Part shown: in pieces, positions 33,524-41,652 of the stretch
How the letters are laid out: the number at the start of each line of letters is the position of its first letter
Position numbering within the stretch: position 1 is the stretch's first letter
NCBI RefSeq assembly: GCF_034259325.1
Contig: NZ_JAXIVS010000004.1
Span: forward strand, 558,001 to 622,000
Length of the DNA stretch: 64,000 nucleotides
Source of the DNA: Hyalangium ruber
GTDB taxonomy: Bacteria > Myxococcota > Myxococcia > Myxococcales > Myxococcaceae
Reading direction: 5' to 3'
Translations under genes and position numbers: made by a program
The notes under the pieces: model-generated
Database searches by the model: none
Seen by the model: only the letters and a program-made list of their open reading frames with translations
Told to the model about the DNA's origin: nothing

Positions 33524-34091
33524 GGCGCACCTCCGGGATGAACCGAGGACGACCCTCGAAGGCCCGCGCATACCCCATGCCGAGCGCGGCCTCCTCGGCG
33601 CGGATGCGCACGAAGAGCAGGGCCGCGTTGCCCACGGTGAAGACCACGGCCGTCAGCCACGCGCCATGAATGAGCGGCACGGCGAGCAACTCCAGCACCA
33701 CGGCCACGTAGTTGGGGTGACGCAGGAAGCGATACGGCCCGCCCGTGACGGGAGCCAGGTCCGGCACGACGATGATGCGCGAGTTCCACCGGTCCCCGAG
33801 CGTGGCGATGGCCCAGTAGCGCAGGCCCTGCGCGAGCACCGCCGCGCCGAGCGCCACCCACCCCCAGGCTCCGGGAAACGGACGCCTCAGGAGGAACACC
33901 TCCGCCACGCACGCGAAGAGGAACAGGGTGTGAAAGACCACCATCACCCGGTAGTGGCCCTGCCCCCGCTCGACGCCGCCGCGCGCGAAGGCCCGGGCCG
34001 CGTTGCGCTTGGACAGCCACAGCTCCACGAGCCGCTCGCAGATGAGCAGCCCCATGAACCCGAGGAACACCGCCTGCGTCGCGCTCACCAT
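33516..34091 (-). CDS. Isoprenylcysteine carboxyl methyltransferase-type membrane methyltransferase
   Basis: 191 residues from ATG 34091, which overlaps the PKS stop (ATGGTGA). Four to five membrane helices and the family motif are visible: GPYRFLRHPNYVAVVLELL near 125 plus RIRAEEAALGMGYARAF at the end. Proteins of this family linked to type III PKS genes, such as SrsB, methylate phenolic lipid hydroxyls with SAM. Given the flanking PKS, ACP and ligase genes, that is the most likely role here rather than prenylated protein modification. Confidence 0.87.
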   Translation of the reverse strand: MVSATQAVFLGFMGLLICERLVELWLSKRNAARAFARGGVERGQGHYRVMVVFHTLFLFACVAEVFLLRRPFPGAWGWVALGAAVLAQGLRYWAIATLGDRWNSRIIVVPDLAPVTGGPYRFLRHPNYVAVVLELLAVPLIHGAWLTAVVFTVGNAALLFVRIRAEEAALGMGYARAFEGRPRFIPEVRRG

Positions 34092-35164
34092 CGCAGCAGC
34101 ACCAGCTCGGCGCAGAAGCCCGGCCCCATCGCCATCATCACGCCCCAGTCCCCGGGCTTGGCCTCCTGGGAGTCCAGCATCTCGCTGAGCACGAAGAGCA
34201 CGGAGGCCGAGGAGAGGTTGCCCACCTCGTTGAGCGAATTCCACGAGCGGGCCAGGGCATTCTTGGGCAGCTCCAGGCTGTCCTCGAAGGACTGCAGCAC
34301 CTTGGGGCCACCGGTGTGCGCCACCCAGTGCCGGATGTCCGAGCGCTTCAGCCCATGCGGAGCGAGGAAGTCATCCACGTTGCGGCGGATGTGGTCACTC
34401 ACGAGCTGAGGCACCTTGGCCGACAGCACCACCTTGAAGCCGGTGTCGACGACATCCCACCCCATGATGCGCTCGGTGTCCGGGTAGAACACCGCCTGCG
34501 AGGCCACCACGCGAGGCCCCTTGGACTTCGCCTCCGCCCCCTGCATCACCACGCACGCGGCCCCATCTCCGAAGAGGCCCGAGGCGATGATGTTGGGGAT
34601 GGACAGGTCCTCGCGCTGGAGCGTGAGCGAGCACAGCTCCACGGAGAGCACGAGCGCGGTGTGGCCAGGAAAGCCGCGCAGGTAGTCGGCGGCCCGCGCC
34701 GTGCCCGCCGCGCCCGCCACGCACCCCAACCCGAAGATGGGCGTGCGCTTGATGTCATTGCGAAAGCCCAGCCGGTTGGTCAGCCGCGCCTCGATGCTGG
34801 GCGTGGCCAGGCCCGTCACGGTGACGAAGAAGATGTGGTCCACGTCGCGCGGAGTGAGCCCCGCCTTGTCCAGCGCCTCGCGCACCACCTTCTCGCCCAG
34901 CTCGGTCGCGACGCGGATCCACGCGTCATTGCGTTGCTGGAAGGTGACCATCGAAGGGTACTGGTCGACGGGCACGGCCAGGAAGCGCCCGGAGACGTTC
35001 ACCGCGCGGTGGAGATCCTCCAACCGCTCGAGGTTGAAGTGCTTGGTGGCCCACAGGGCGCGGAAGGCGCTGATGAGCTGCTCCTGGGGCACGTAGTGCG
35101 ACGGCAGGCCGCGTCCAACGGCGCGGATGAAGGGAGCGGGGGCCTGCGTGGGTAGGCTGTGCAT
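34085..35164 (-). CDS. Type III polyketide synthase (chalcone-synthase-like)
   Basis: 359 residues from ATG 35164 with GGAAGGAG 5 nt upstream. The catalytic triad is intact: Cys148 in IFGLGCVAGAAG, His283 in WVAHTGGPKVLQ and Asn316 in NEVGNLSSASVLF, in the order and spacing of chalcone synthase. It condenses a starter acyl chain with malonyl-CoA units. With a fatty-acyl ligase, ACP, membrane methyltransferase and flavoprotein downstream, the expected product is an alkylresorcinol, alkylpyrone or alkylquinone lipid. It heads the operon; about 174 bp separate it from the end of modC and hold its promoter. Confidence 0.92.
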   Translation of the reverse strand: MHSLPTQAPAPFIRAVGRGLPSHYVPQEQLISAFRALWATKHFNLERLEDLHRAVNVSGRFLAVPVDQYPSMVTFQQRNDAWIRVATELGEKVVREALDKAGLTPRDVDHIFFVTVTGLATPSIEARLTNRLGFRNDIKRTPIFGLGCVAGAAGTARAADYLRGFPGHTALVLSVELCSLTLQREDLSIPNIIASGLFGDGAACVVMQGAEAKSKGPRVVASQAVFYPDTERIMGWDVVDTGFKVVLSAKVPQLVSDHIRRNVDDFLAPHGLKRSDIRHWVAHTGGPKVLQSFEDSLELPKNALARSWNSLNEVGNLSSASVLFVLSEMLDSQEAKPGDWGVMMAMGPGFCAELVLLRW

Positions 35165-35338
35165 GAAGCTCCTTCCAGAGAACTCTCGCCTTAACCAAGG
35201 AACGCGGCGGAAGCGACCGGGGAAGGGTGCATTGGAGCCCCCCTGACGCCCCCAGCGGCGCATTGTCACACGGATGACAGAGCGAGTTCCTTCAGCCGAC
35301 ACCTGACGCGAGACTTTCCCGTGGCGAACAGCCGCGCC

Positions 35339-36400
35339 TCACCGCAGGCGTCGGCACGCGGAGCTCTTCACCGCCAGGAACACGCGCGAGCCGACCACCA
35401 CGCCCAGCTCGCGCACGGCCGCGTCGGTGACCCGCACGGCGAGCGGCACGCCGGCCACCTCCACCATGAGGACACGGTCCGCCACGCCAGCCTCCTCCAC
35501 GCGGGACACGGCGCCCTCCAGCACGTTGCGCGCGGAGACACCGGTAAGCGGCGCCATGGACAGAAGGATGTCCTCGGCGAGCACCGCATAGGCGGCACGC
35601 GCCCCCGTGCTCAGCTCCGGGCCCTCCGGCACCCAGAGGCCCAGGCCCTCGGAGACGCGCAGGCGCAGCCCGCCTCCCGCCGGCCGCTCCAGCACGCCCT
35701 CCAGGATGTTCTCCTCTCCCTCCAGCCCCAGCACCCCACGCGCCGCGCCGCCGAACACCCGGTCCGCGGGGCCCACCGCTCGCACGCGGCCCGCCTCCAG
35801 CAGCAGCGCTTCCTGGGCCAGCACCCGCGCCTCGCCGAGCTGATGGGTGACGTAGAGCAGCGGCACCCGCGCCTCGTCCCGGATGCGCAGCAGGTAGGGC
35901 AGCACCCGCTCCTTGAGGGCCACGTCCAGCGCGGCCAACGGCTCATCCAGCAGCAGCAGCGCCGGATCCGTCGCCAGGGCCCGCGCGAGCGCCACGCGCT
36001 GCCGCTCCCCGCCCGAGAGCGTGGCCGGGTAGCGGTGCAGCAGCGGCTCCAGCTCCAGCAGGGCCACCGCCTCCTCCACGCGCGAGGGCCGCCCCTTGCG
36101 CACGCCGAAGCGGATGTTCTCCCGCGCGGTGAGGTGGGGAAAGAGCAACGAGTCCTGGGGCACGTAGCCCATGCACCGCGCCTCGGGAGGCACCTCCACG
36201 CCCGCCATCGAGTCCATCAACACGCGGCCGCCCACCTCCAGCCGTCCCCGCGCGCCGCGACGCAGCCCCGCCAGCGTCTCCAGCAGCGACGTCTTCCCCG
36301 AGCCGGAGCGCCCCATCACCGCCACCGACGCGGAGGAGAAGCGCACCTCCACCTCCAGGGTGAAGCGCGCCAGCGGCAGTCTCAGGGATACCTCCATCAT
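35339..36400 (-). CDS. modC: Molybdate ABC transporter ATP-binding protein ModC
   Basis: 353 residues, usual ModC length. Walker A is GRSGSGKTS, signature LSGGERQRVALARALA, Walker B LLLLDEPLAALD, switch His in VTHQLGEAR. The C-terminal 130 residues contain the TOBE/Mop domain (VLAEDILLSMAPLTGVSARNVLEG, VRVTDAAVRELGV) that senses molybdate. The start overlaps the modB stop by 4 bp. It energises molybdate or tungstate import in a modABC operon, probably regulated by the divergent MarR protein. Confidence 0.92.
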   Translation of the reverse strand: MMEVSLRLPLARFTLEVEVRFSSASVAVMGRSGSGKTSLLETLAGLRRGARGRLEVGGRVLMDSMAGVEVPPEARCMGYVPQDSLLFPHLTARENIRFGVRKGRPSRVEEAVALLELEPLLHRYPATLSGGERQRVALARALATDPALLLLDEPLAALDVALKERVLPYLLRIRDEARVPLLYVTHQLGEARVLAQEALLLEAGRVRAVGPADRVFGGAARGVLGLEGEENILEGVLERPAGGGLRLRVSEGLGLWVPEGPELSTGARAAYAVLAEDILLSMAPLTGVSARNVLEGAVSRVEEAGVADRVLMVEVAGVPLAVRVTDAAVRELGVVVGSRVFLAVKSSACRRLR

Positions 36401-37071
36401 GCGCGGACCCGTGCGCCCCGTCGGCGCGCCAGGACCTCGGTGGTGAAGATGGCGGCGAAGGCGATGAAGGTGGCCACGCCCGCCAGCCGCAGCGCCTCCG
36501 CGTCCTGCCCGAGCTGGGTACGGTGGAAGATGGCGAGCGCCAGTGTCTGGGTGCGCCCGGGGATGTTGCCCGCAACCAGCACCGTGGCGCCGAACTCTCC
36601 CAGGGCGCGCGAGAAGGCGAGCAACGTACCGGTGAGCAGCCCGCGCCAGGCCAGCGGCAGCGTCACGCGGAAGAAGGCCCGCGCGCGCGAGTCACCCAGC
36701 GTGCGCGCCACCGCCACCAGCCGAGGATCGACCTCCTCGAAGCCCGCGCGCGCCGAGCGCACCAGGAGCGGAAAGGCCATCACCGCGCTGGCCAGCACCA
36801 CGGCCTTGGGCGTGAAGACCACCTCGATGTCGAGCGAGTCCAGCACACGCCCCAGCGGCCCGTTGCGCGCGAGCAACTCCAGCAGCACCAGCCCCACCGC
36901 CGTGGGCGGAAGCACCAGCGGAAGCACCAGCAGCGTCTCGACGAAGCCCTTGCCGGCGCCCTCCCACCGAGACAGGCCATAGGCCACCGCCACTCCGGCC
37001 GGCAGGATGAGCACGGTGGCCAGCGCGGCCACCGCCAACGAGAAAAGGACGAGTGAAAGCTCGCCCTCCAT
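36397..37071 (-). CDS. modB: Molybdate ABC transporter permease ModB
   Basis: 224 residues. The ATG at 37071 shares a base with the modA stop (TGATG), and the longer in-frame extension lies inside modA and is rejected. Five membrane helices (SLVLFSLAVAALATVLILPAG, VETLLVLPLVLPPTAVGLVLLELL) and the EAA-type loop VARTLGDSRARAFFRVTLPLAWRG, which docks to ModC, fit the ModB family. It forms the transmembrane channel of the molybdate importer. Confidence 0.92.
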   Translation of the reverse strand: MEGELSLVLFSLAVAALATVLILPAGVAVAYGLSRWEGAGKGFVETLLVLPLVLPPTAVGLVLLELLARNGPLGRVLDSLDIEVVFTPKAVVLASAVMAFPLLVRSARAGFEEVDPRLVAVARTLGDSRARAFFRVTLPLAWRGLLTGTLLAFSRALGEFGATVLVAGNIPGRTQTLALAIFHRTQLGQDAEALRLAGVATFIAFAAIFTTEVLARRRGARVRA

Positions 37072-37856
37072 CACGGCGAGGGCTTCCCCGCCAGCACGGT
37101 GAAGCCATGGCGCTCGAAGATGCGCCGCGCGATGTCCCCCTGAAGGAAGCGCACGAAGGTCTGGCCCCCCTCCGAGGCCTTGCCCTTCGACAAGGCGGCC
37201 ACGGGGTAGACGATGCGCGGCCCCTCTTTCTCGGAAACGGAGAACACCACACGCACGCGCTTCGACATCGCCGCATCCGTGGCGTAGACCACCCCGGCAT
37301 CCACCCGGCCGGCCTCCACGGCGGTGAGCGCCGCGCGCACATCCAACAAAGGCACCACCTGGGGCTCCAGCTCCTTCCAGACGCCCGTCCGCTCCAGCCA
37401 CGCCTTGGCATAGAGACCCGCGGGCACCGCCGCCGGATCCGCCAGCGCCAGCCGCTTCACCCCGCGCAGGTCGGCCGCGGAGGCCACCTTCCGCTTCGAG
37501 TCCACCGGCACCACGACCACCAACTGATTGGAGAGCAGGTCCGCCCGCGTGCCTGGCTGGAGCAGCCCGGCCTTCTCCACCTGATCCATCTTCGCCACAT
37601 CGGCCGAGAGGAAGGCATCCGCGGGAGCGCCCGCCACCGCCTGCCGCGCCAGGTCGCTGGAGGCGCCAAAGGCAAACTCCACGGTGGCCCCATGCTCTTG
37701 CGTGTAGGCGCGGCCGATCTCCTGGAGCGCATCCGTGGTGCTTGCTGCGGCAAATACCAGCACCCGCTCGGCGGCGGAGGCTGGGAAGGCAAAGGTAAGC
37801 AAGAGAGCAAGCAGAGGTGTGCGCAAGAGGGGCTCCTTGAATCCATTGACCCGCAT
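37071..37856 (-). CDS. modA: Molybdate-binding protein ModA
   Basis: 261 residues from ATG 37856; the longer version from 37889 would cover the palindrome and the marR start. A signal peptide (LLALLLTFAFPASAAE) is followed by LVFAAASTTDALQEIGRAY, FAFGASSDLARQAVAGAPADAFLSADVAKMDQ and DAGVVYATDA, the usual ModA fold and ligand loops. It captures molybdate in the periplasm for ModBC. The gene is divergent from the MarR gene, with 26 bp between the two start codons. Confidence 0.92.
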   Translation of the reverse strand: MRVNGFKEPLLRTPLLALLLTFAFPASAAERVLVFAAASTTDALQEIGRAYTQEHGATVEFAFGASSDLARQAVAGAPADAFLSADVAKMDQVEKAGLLQPGTRADLLSNQLVVVVPVDSKRKVASAADLRGVKRLALADPAAVPAGLYAKAWLERTGVWKELEPQVVPLLDVRAALTAVEAGRVDAGVVYATDAAMSKRVRVVFSVSEKEGPRIVYPVAALSKGKASEGGQTFVRFLQGDIARRIFERHGFTVLAGKPSP

Positions 37857-37877
37857 CGGGGTGCCCGATAAATCAAA

Positions 37878-37894
37878 ATTCCGTGTCACGGAAT
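37878..37894. promoter_or_regulatory. Perfect palindrome overlapping the marR start: likely operator
   Basis: ATTCCGTGTCACGGAAT is a perfect 17-bp palindrome (8-bp arms, central T). It covers the GTG of the MarR gene at 37883 and lies 22 bp upstream of the modA ATG. Size and symmetry suit a MarR dimer, so autoregulation and control of modABC are likely. Confidence 0.7.
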
Positions 37895-38386
37895 ATCCCT
37901 ATCGAGGAAGACCTCACCGGCGATGCCTCGCGGCTCCAGGAGTTGCTGTTCGCGATGGGCCGGCGTCACTCGCTCCGTGACCCCATCGCCAGCGTCTGCG
38001 AGGAGCTCCAGTTCACCCCGCCCCAGGTCCACGCGCTGCTGTGGCTGGGGCGCGACGGCGCGCTCACCATGGGCGAGCTGGCCCGGCGGCTGGGAGTGAC
38101 CGAGAAGACCGTCACGGGCGTGGTGGATCGCCTGGAGCGCGAGGGCCACGTCCAGCGCGAGCGCATCACCGGCGATCGCCGGGTGGTGCATTGCCGCCTG
38201 ACGCCCGCAGGGCAGGAGACCTACCAGAAGCTCGATGGCTTCCTGCTCGAGGCGGTGGGACAGGTGCTGGGACTGCTGGATGGCGGGGACCGCGAGGCGC
38301 TCTTCCGCATCATCGAGAAGATCACCCGGCGGCTGGACTCGCCCTCCGAGGCAGCGGCGGAGGGGACGCGCGAGAAGTCGCTCTGA
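37883..38386 (+). CDS. MarR family transcriptional regulator
   Basis: 167 residues. The winged helix-turn-helix is clear: FTPPQVHALLWLGRDGALTMGELARRLGVTEKTVTGVVDRLEREGHVQRERITGDRRVVHCRLTPAG, with dimerisation helices at both ends. It is divergent from modABC and probably regulates it, together with itself, through the palindrome over its start codon. GTG 37883 has no Shine-Dalgarno sequence, but GATAAAT lies 9 nt before it, so a leaderless message is likely. An alternative start at ATG 37955 would delete the first helix. It is not a ModE protein, so its ligand may not be molybdate. Confidence 0.85.
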   Translation: MSRNIPIEEDLTGDASRLQELLFAMGRRHSLRDPIASVCEELQFTPPQVHALLWLGRDGALTMGELARRLGVTEKTVTGVVDRLEREGHVQRERITGDRRVVHCRLTPAGQETYQKLDGFLLEAVGQVLGLLDGGDREALFRIIEKITRRLDSPSEAAAEGTREKSL

Positions 38387-38482
38387 GCGCCCACTCGCTC
38401 CCTCTGCGGCCCCACCTCTCCTACCCCCAGCCACCTTGCGCCGCGTCCGCGCTGCCTTATCCGGAGAAGGGAAAGGAGCGCG

Positions 38483-39904
38483 ATGAAGGCACGAATGTCC
38501 AGTCGGGTGAGCGCGCTGCTGTTGGCGGCGCTGGCCCTGGTGAGCTGTGGGAAGGAGTCGCCCCCCAACGAATCGAAGCCCGAGGTCCCCGCCAGCTCGG
38601 AGACGGGCCACACCTCGCGGGAGGTAACGCTGCCCTCCCCCATCGAGGCGCTTGGCTCACTGGCTCCGCTGACGGAGTCGGTCCGGGCCGCCGTGGTGAA
38701 CGTGGAGGTCCGCGCGAGCGGAGTCCCGCGCCGGGGAACGCCCCCCTGGCAGGGCGAGCGCCGTGGCCTCGGCTCGGGCTTCATCATTGATCCGACGGGG
38801 CTGGTGCTCACCAACAACCACGTGGTGGAGAACGCCGTGGAGATCCAGGTGCAACTCCTGGACGGCCGCCAGTTCCCGGCCGAGCTGCTGGGAACGGATC
38901 CGCTGACGGACGTGGCCCTGCTGCGCCTGCGAGGGCAGAACGTGAAGGAGCTGCCGGTGGTGAAGCTGGGAGACTCGGACGCCATGCGCGTGGGCGACTG
39001 GGTGCTGGCCATCGGCAACCCTTTTGGCCTGGCCTCCAGCGTGAGCCTGGGCATCCTCTCGGCGAAGGCGCGTGACATCCAGGCGGGTCCATATGACGAC
39101 TTCCTGCAGACCGACGCGGCCATCAACCCGGGCAACTCGGGGGGCCCGCTCTTCAACATGAAGGGCGAGGTGATCGGCATCAACACGGCGATCGCGGGAG
39201 GAGGCACGGGCATCGGCTTCGCGGTGCCCAGCAACCTGGTGCAGGTGCTGCTGCCCCAATTGGAGAAGGAGGGCGCCGTCACCCGTGGCTGGCTCGGGCT
39301 CGGAGCGCAGGACCTGACGCCGGCGCTGGCCGAGGCGCTGGGGCTGACAGTGCGCAGCGGCGCCATCGTGGTGAGCGTGGAGGAGGGAACTCCGTCCGCC
39401 AAGGCGGGCCTGGAGCCGGATGACGTCATCGTGTTCCTGAACGAGAAGCCCATCACCTCGGCGGGCTCGCTCACGCGCGCGGTGGGACTGATGCGGCCCG
39501 GCACGGAGGTGCGGCTCGAGCTCTACCGAGAAGGGAAGAAGCACGAGCGCCAGGTGACGCTGGGGACGCGGCCGGACCTCGAGGGCCTGGCCACGCGCGG
39601 GGTGCCGCACACGGAGGAGGAATCCCAGCAGCGGGTGGGGCTCGGCGTGAGCGACGTGGCACCGAGGCTGAGCGCGCAGGGCGTACCGCGAGGTGCGCTC
39701 ATCACGAACGTGCTGCCAGGCTCCGCGGCCGAGCGCGCCGGGCTGATGCCGGGGATGGTGGTGGTGGAGGCCAACCAGAAGCCCGTGCGAGGAGCGGCGG
39801 ACTTCGTGCGCACGCTGCGCGAGGCGGCGCCCGGCAGCGTGCTGCTGCTGCGCGTCCAGGTGGAGGACACCCGGGCGCTGCGAGCGCTCACGCTCCCCGA
39901 TTAG
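38483..39904 (+). CDS. HtrA/DegP-type serine protease with two PDZ domains
   Basis: 473 residues, preceded by AAAGGAG. A lipoprotein-like signal ends at LALVSC. The trypsin-like domain has the triad His in LTNNHVV, Asp in PLTDVALLRL and Ser in INPGNSGGPLFN. PDZ1 covers about 270-360 (GWLGLGAQDLTPALAEALGL, EGTPSAKAGLEPDDVIVFLN) and PDZ2 about 380-470 (ALITNVLPGSAAERAGLMPGMVVVEAN). It is a periplasmic quality-control protease and chaperone tethered, unusually for the family, by a lipid anchor. It overlaps the 3' end of the next, convergent gene by 17 bp. Confidence 0.92.
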   Translation: MKARMSSRVSALLLAALALVSCGKESPPNESKPEVPASSETGHTSREVTLPSPIEALGSLAPLTESVRAAVVNVEVRASGVPRRGTPPWQGERRGLGSGFIIDPTGLVLTNNHVVENAVEIQVQLLDGRQFPAELLGTDPLTDVALLRLRGQNVKELPVVKLGDSDAMRVGDWVLAIGNPFGLASSVSLGILSAKARDIQAGPYDDFLQTDAAINPGNSGGPLFNMKGEVIGINTAIAGGGTGIGFAVPSNLVQVLLPQLEKEGAVTRGWLGLGAQDLTPALAEALGLTVRSGAIVVSVEEGTPSAKAGLEPDDVIVFLNEKPITSAGSLTRAVGLMRPGTEVRLELYREGKKHERQVTLGTRPDLEGLATRGVPHTEEESQQRVGLGVSDVAPRLSAQGVPRGALITNVLPGSAAERAGLMPGMVVVEANQKPVRGAADFVRTLREAAPGSVLLLRVQVEDTRALRALTLPD

Positions 39905-40547
39905 CCGTGCCGGCCTCCTCCGAGGGAGGAGAAGCGAGCAGCACACGGGGGTGCAGCAACAGGGCGATGGCCTCGCGCACGGTCCAGTAGAAGCGGTCCA
40001 CCGTATCGAGGTTTCGCTCGGTGAGCAGCGCGGGGCTGGTGGCGACCTCGAGGCCCTGGAGCCGGAAGTACTGGCGCGCGCGCAGCAGGTGGTACGGGTC
40101 CGAGACCACCACCACGCGGCGGGCGCCCAGCTCGCGCAGCAATCGGGCGCTGTAGCGCGCGTTCTGCTCGGTGGAGTGGCTCTGCTCCTCCAGGACACAC
40201 GCCTCGGAGGGGACGCCGAGCCGCACCGCCAGCGCGCGCATGACCTGGGCCTCGGACGGAGGATTCACGCCGACGCCACCGGAGAAGACGAGCCGGGGTG
40301 CGACGCCTTGCTGGTAGAGCTCCACCGCCTTCTCCACCCGCGCCTGCAGCGCTCCGGAAGGCACGCCGCCCGGCAACACGCGCGCCCCCAGCACCACCAG
40401 GGCGTCCGCTGGCGTGGCCCGCTCGCGCTGTCCGAACCGGTCCACGCGCCACGCCAGGCCGAACACGCCGCAGGTGAGCACGCCCACCAGCGCCAGCAGC
40501 GGTCGCTGGGCGGAGCCGAGCCGCGCTCTGAGGGCCGAGAGCCACAT
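39888..40547 (-). CDS. ElyC/SanA/YdcF family membrane protein (DUF218)
   Basis: 219 residues from ATG 40547, preferred over 40619 because TACCCT, a -10-like hexamer, stands 7 nt ahead. One N-terminal helix (LLALVGVLTCGVFGLAW) is followed by a DUF218 domain: ADALVVLGARVLPGG, LVFSGGVGVNPPSEAQVM, LEEQSHSTEQNARYSARLL, VVVSDPYHLLRARQYF. ElyC and SanA act in cell-envelope biogenesis in E. coli, probably at peptidoglycan or lipid carriers. Its precise function here is unknown. It ends inside the htrA-like gene. Confidence 0.87.
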   Translation of the reverse strand: MWLSALRARLGSAQRPLLALVGVLTCGVFGLAWRVDRFGQRERATPADALVVLGARVLPGGVPSGALQARVEKAVELYQQGVAPRLVFSGGVGVNPPSEAQVMRALAVRLGVPSEACVLEEQSHSTEQNARYSARLLRELGARRVVVVSDPYHLLRARQYFRLQGLEVATSPALLTERNLDTVDRFYWTVREAIALLLHPRVLLASPPSEEAGTANRGA

Positions 40548-40554
40548 GGCGCTC

Positions 40555-40560
40555 AGGGTA
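40555..40560 (-). promoter_or_regulatory. Possible -10 hexamer for the ElyC/SanA-like gene
   Basis: On the minus strand TACCCT fits TANNNT and is 7 nt (GAGCGCC) from the ATG at 40547, giving a leaderless or very short leader. No clear -35. Confidence 0.3.
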
Positions 40561-40676
40561 GGCCAACCGTGTCGGGTCCTCCACTCCCGCTCACGCGCGC
40601 GAGCCGCCAGCCGACGCACCCCGGGTGCGAGCCGCTTCCCGAGGGTGAGCGGACAGGGGCCTGGGTCGAGCTGAGC

Positions 40677-41540
40677 TCAGGGGGCCGCGCCACGCACCAG
40701 CGGCTCCTCGGGAGCCTCCTTCAGCCGCACATCCGCGATCACGGGGTAGTGGTCCGACGCCGCCACGCGCAGCACCTGGCTGCGCAGCGGCACGAAGGCC
40801 TCGCTGGCGAGCACATAGTCGATGCGCAGCGCGGGAGAGAACGGCAGCGGCAGCGGATAGGTGCCCTCGGCCCCCTGCCCGCTGGCGGCGAAGACGTCCG
40901 TGAGGTCGCGCCGCAGCAGCCGCACCGTGCGCGAGTCCGGCCCGTCGTTGAGGTCTCCCATGAGGAGCTTGGGCCGGGAGTCCTTCGCGAGCAGCGCGGT
41001 GATGATCGCGCTCTGGCGCATGCGGATATCGCTGTTGAAGGGCTGCCGGATGAGGTGCGTGAGGTAGATGCTCACCTCGCGTCCGCCCACCTGCATCACC
41101 GCATGGACGACGGTGCGGGGCTCGGCGCCACGCGGCACGGGCAGCGGGTACTGGGCCAGCGCCTCCACGGGGAAGCGGGACAGCAACGCGATGCCGTAGG
41201 CACCTCCAAAGAGGTCGGTGGTGCGGAAGTGGGCCTGGTACATCAGGCCCGTCCGCTCGGCGAGCACCGCCGCCTGGTCCTGCCCCTGCGCCCGTCGGCT
41301 GCCGCGATCGACCTCCTGCAGCGCCACGATGTCGGGCCGGGCCTGACGAATGACCTCTGCCACGCCCTCCAGCCCACGAACCCCGGACTGGATGTTGAAG
41401 GTCATCACGCGAAGCTCCCCCTCGCCACGAGGAACGGCCACCTCCTCGACCGGGGCGGAGCGGGGGCTCACGCCACGGGAGGAGGCGCACGCGAGGGAGA
41501 GCGTGAAACAGAGAGCGAAGAGGAGACGGAGAGGACGCAT
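40677..41540 (-). CDS. Endonuclease/exonuclease/phosphatase family lipoprotein
   Basis: 287 residues from ATG 41540 (a TTG one codon earlier is also possible). The signal LLFALCFTLSLAC has a lipobox Cys. The EEP fold is clear: LRVMTFNIQSG, VALQEVDRG, LLSRFPVE, THLIRQPFNSDIRMRQSA, LLMGDLNDGPDS, SDHYPVIADVRL, giving the conserved Asn, Glu, Asp, Asn and His of the catalytic site. It may hydrolyse nucleic acid, a phospholipid or an inositol phosphate outside the cell. Neighbours give no further hint. Confidence 0.87.
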   Translation of the reverse strand: MRPLRLLFALCFTLSLACASSRGVSPRSAPVEEVAVPRGEGELRVMTFNIQSGVRGLEGVAEVIRQARPDIVALQEVDRGSRRAQGQDQAAVLAERTGLMYQAHFRTTDLFGGAYGIALLSRFPVEALAQYPLPVPRGAEPRTVVHAVMQVGGREVSIYLTHLIRQPFNSDIRMRQSAIITALLAKDSRPKLLMGDLNDGPDSRTVRLLRRDLTDVFAASGQGAEGTYPLPLPFSPALRIDYVLASEAFVPLRSQVLRVAASDHYPVIADVRLKEAPEEPLVRGAAP

Positions 41541-41652
41541 CAAGGGGGGCGCGATGCTAGGGCCAGCCTTGCACTCCTGTCGCGTCCCCTCCCCAGGCCC
41601 GGCCGCGGAGCAGCCGGGCAGGAGCCTCGGAGCCTTCCCGAGGGGTCCTCAC

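Noticed and set aside
35264-35279. TGTCA-N6-TGACA as operator for the type III PKS operon
   Set aside because: Arms are only 5 bp and no regulator gene is adjacent; chance occurrence is likely in a region of this size.
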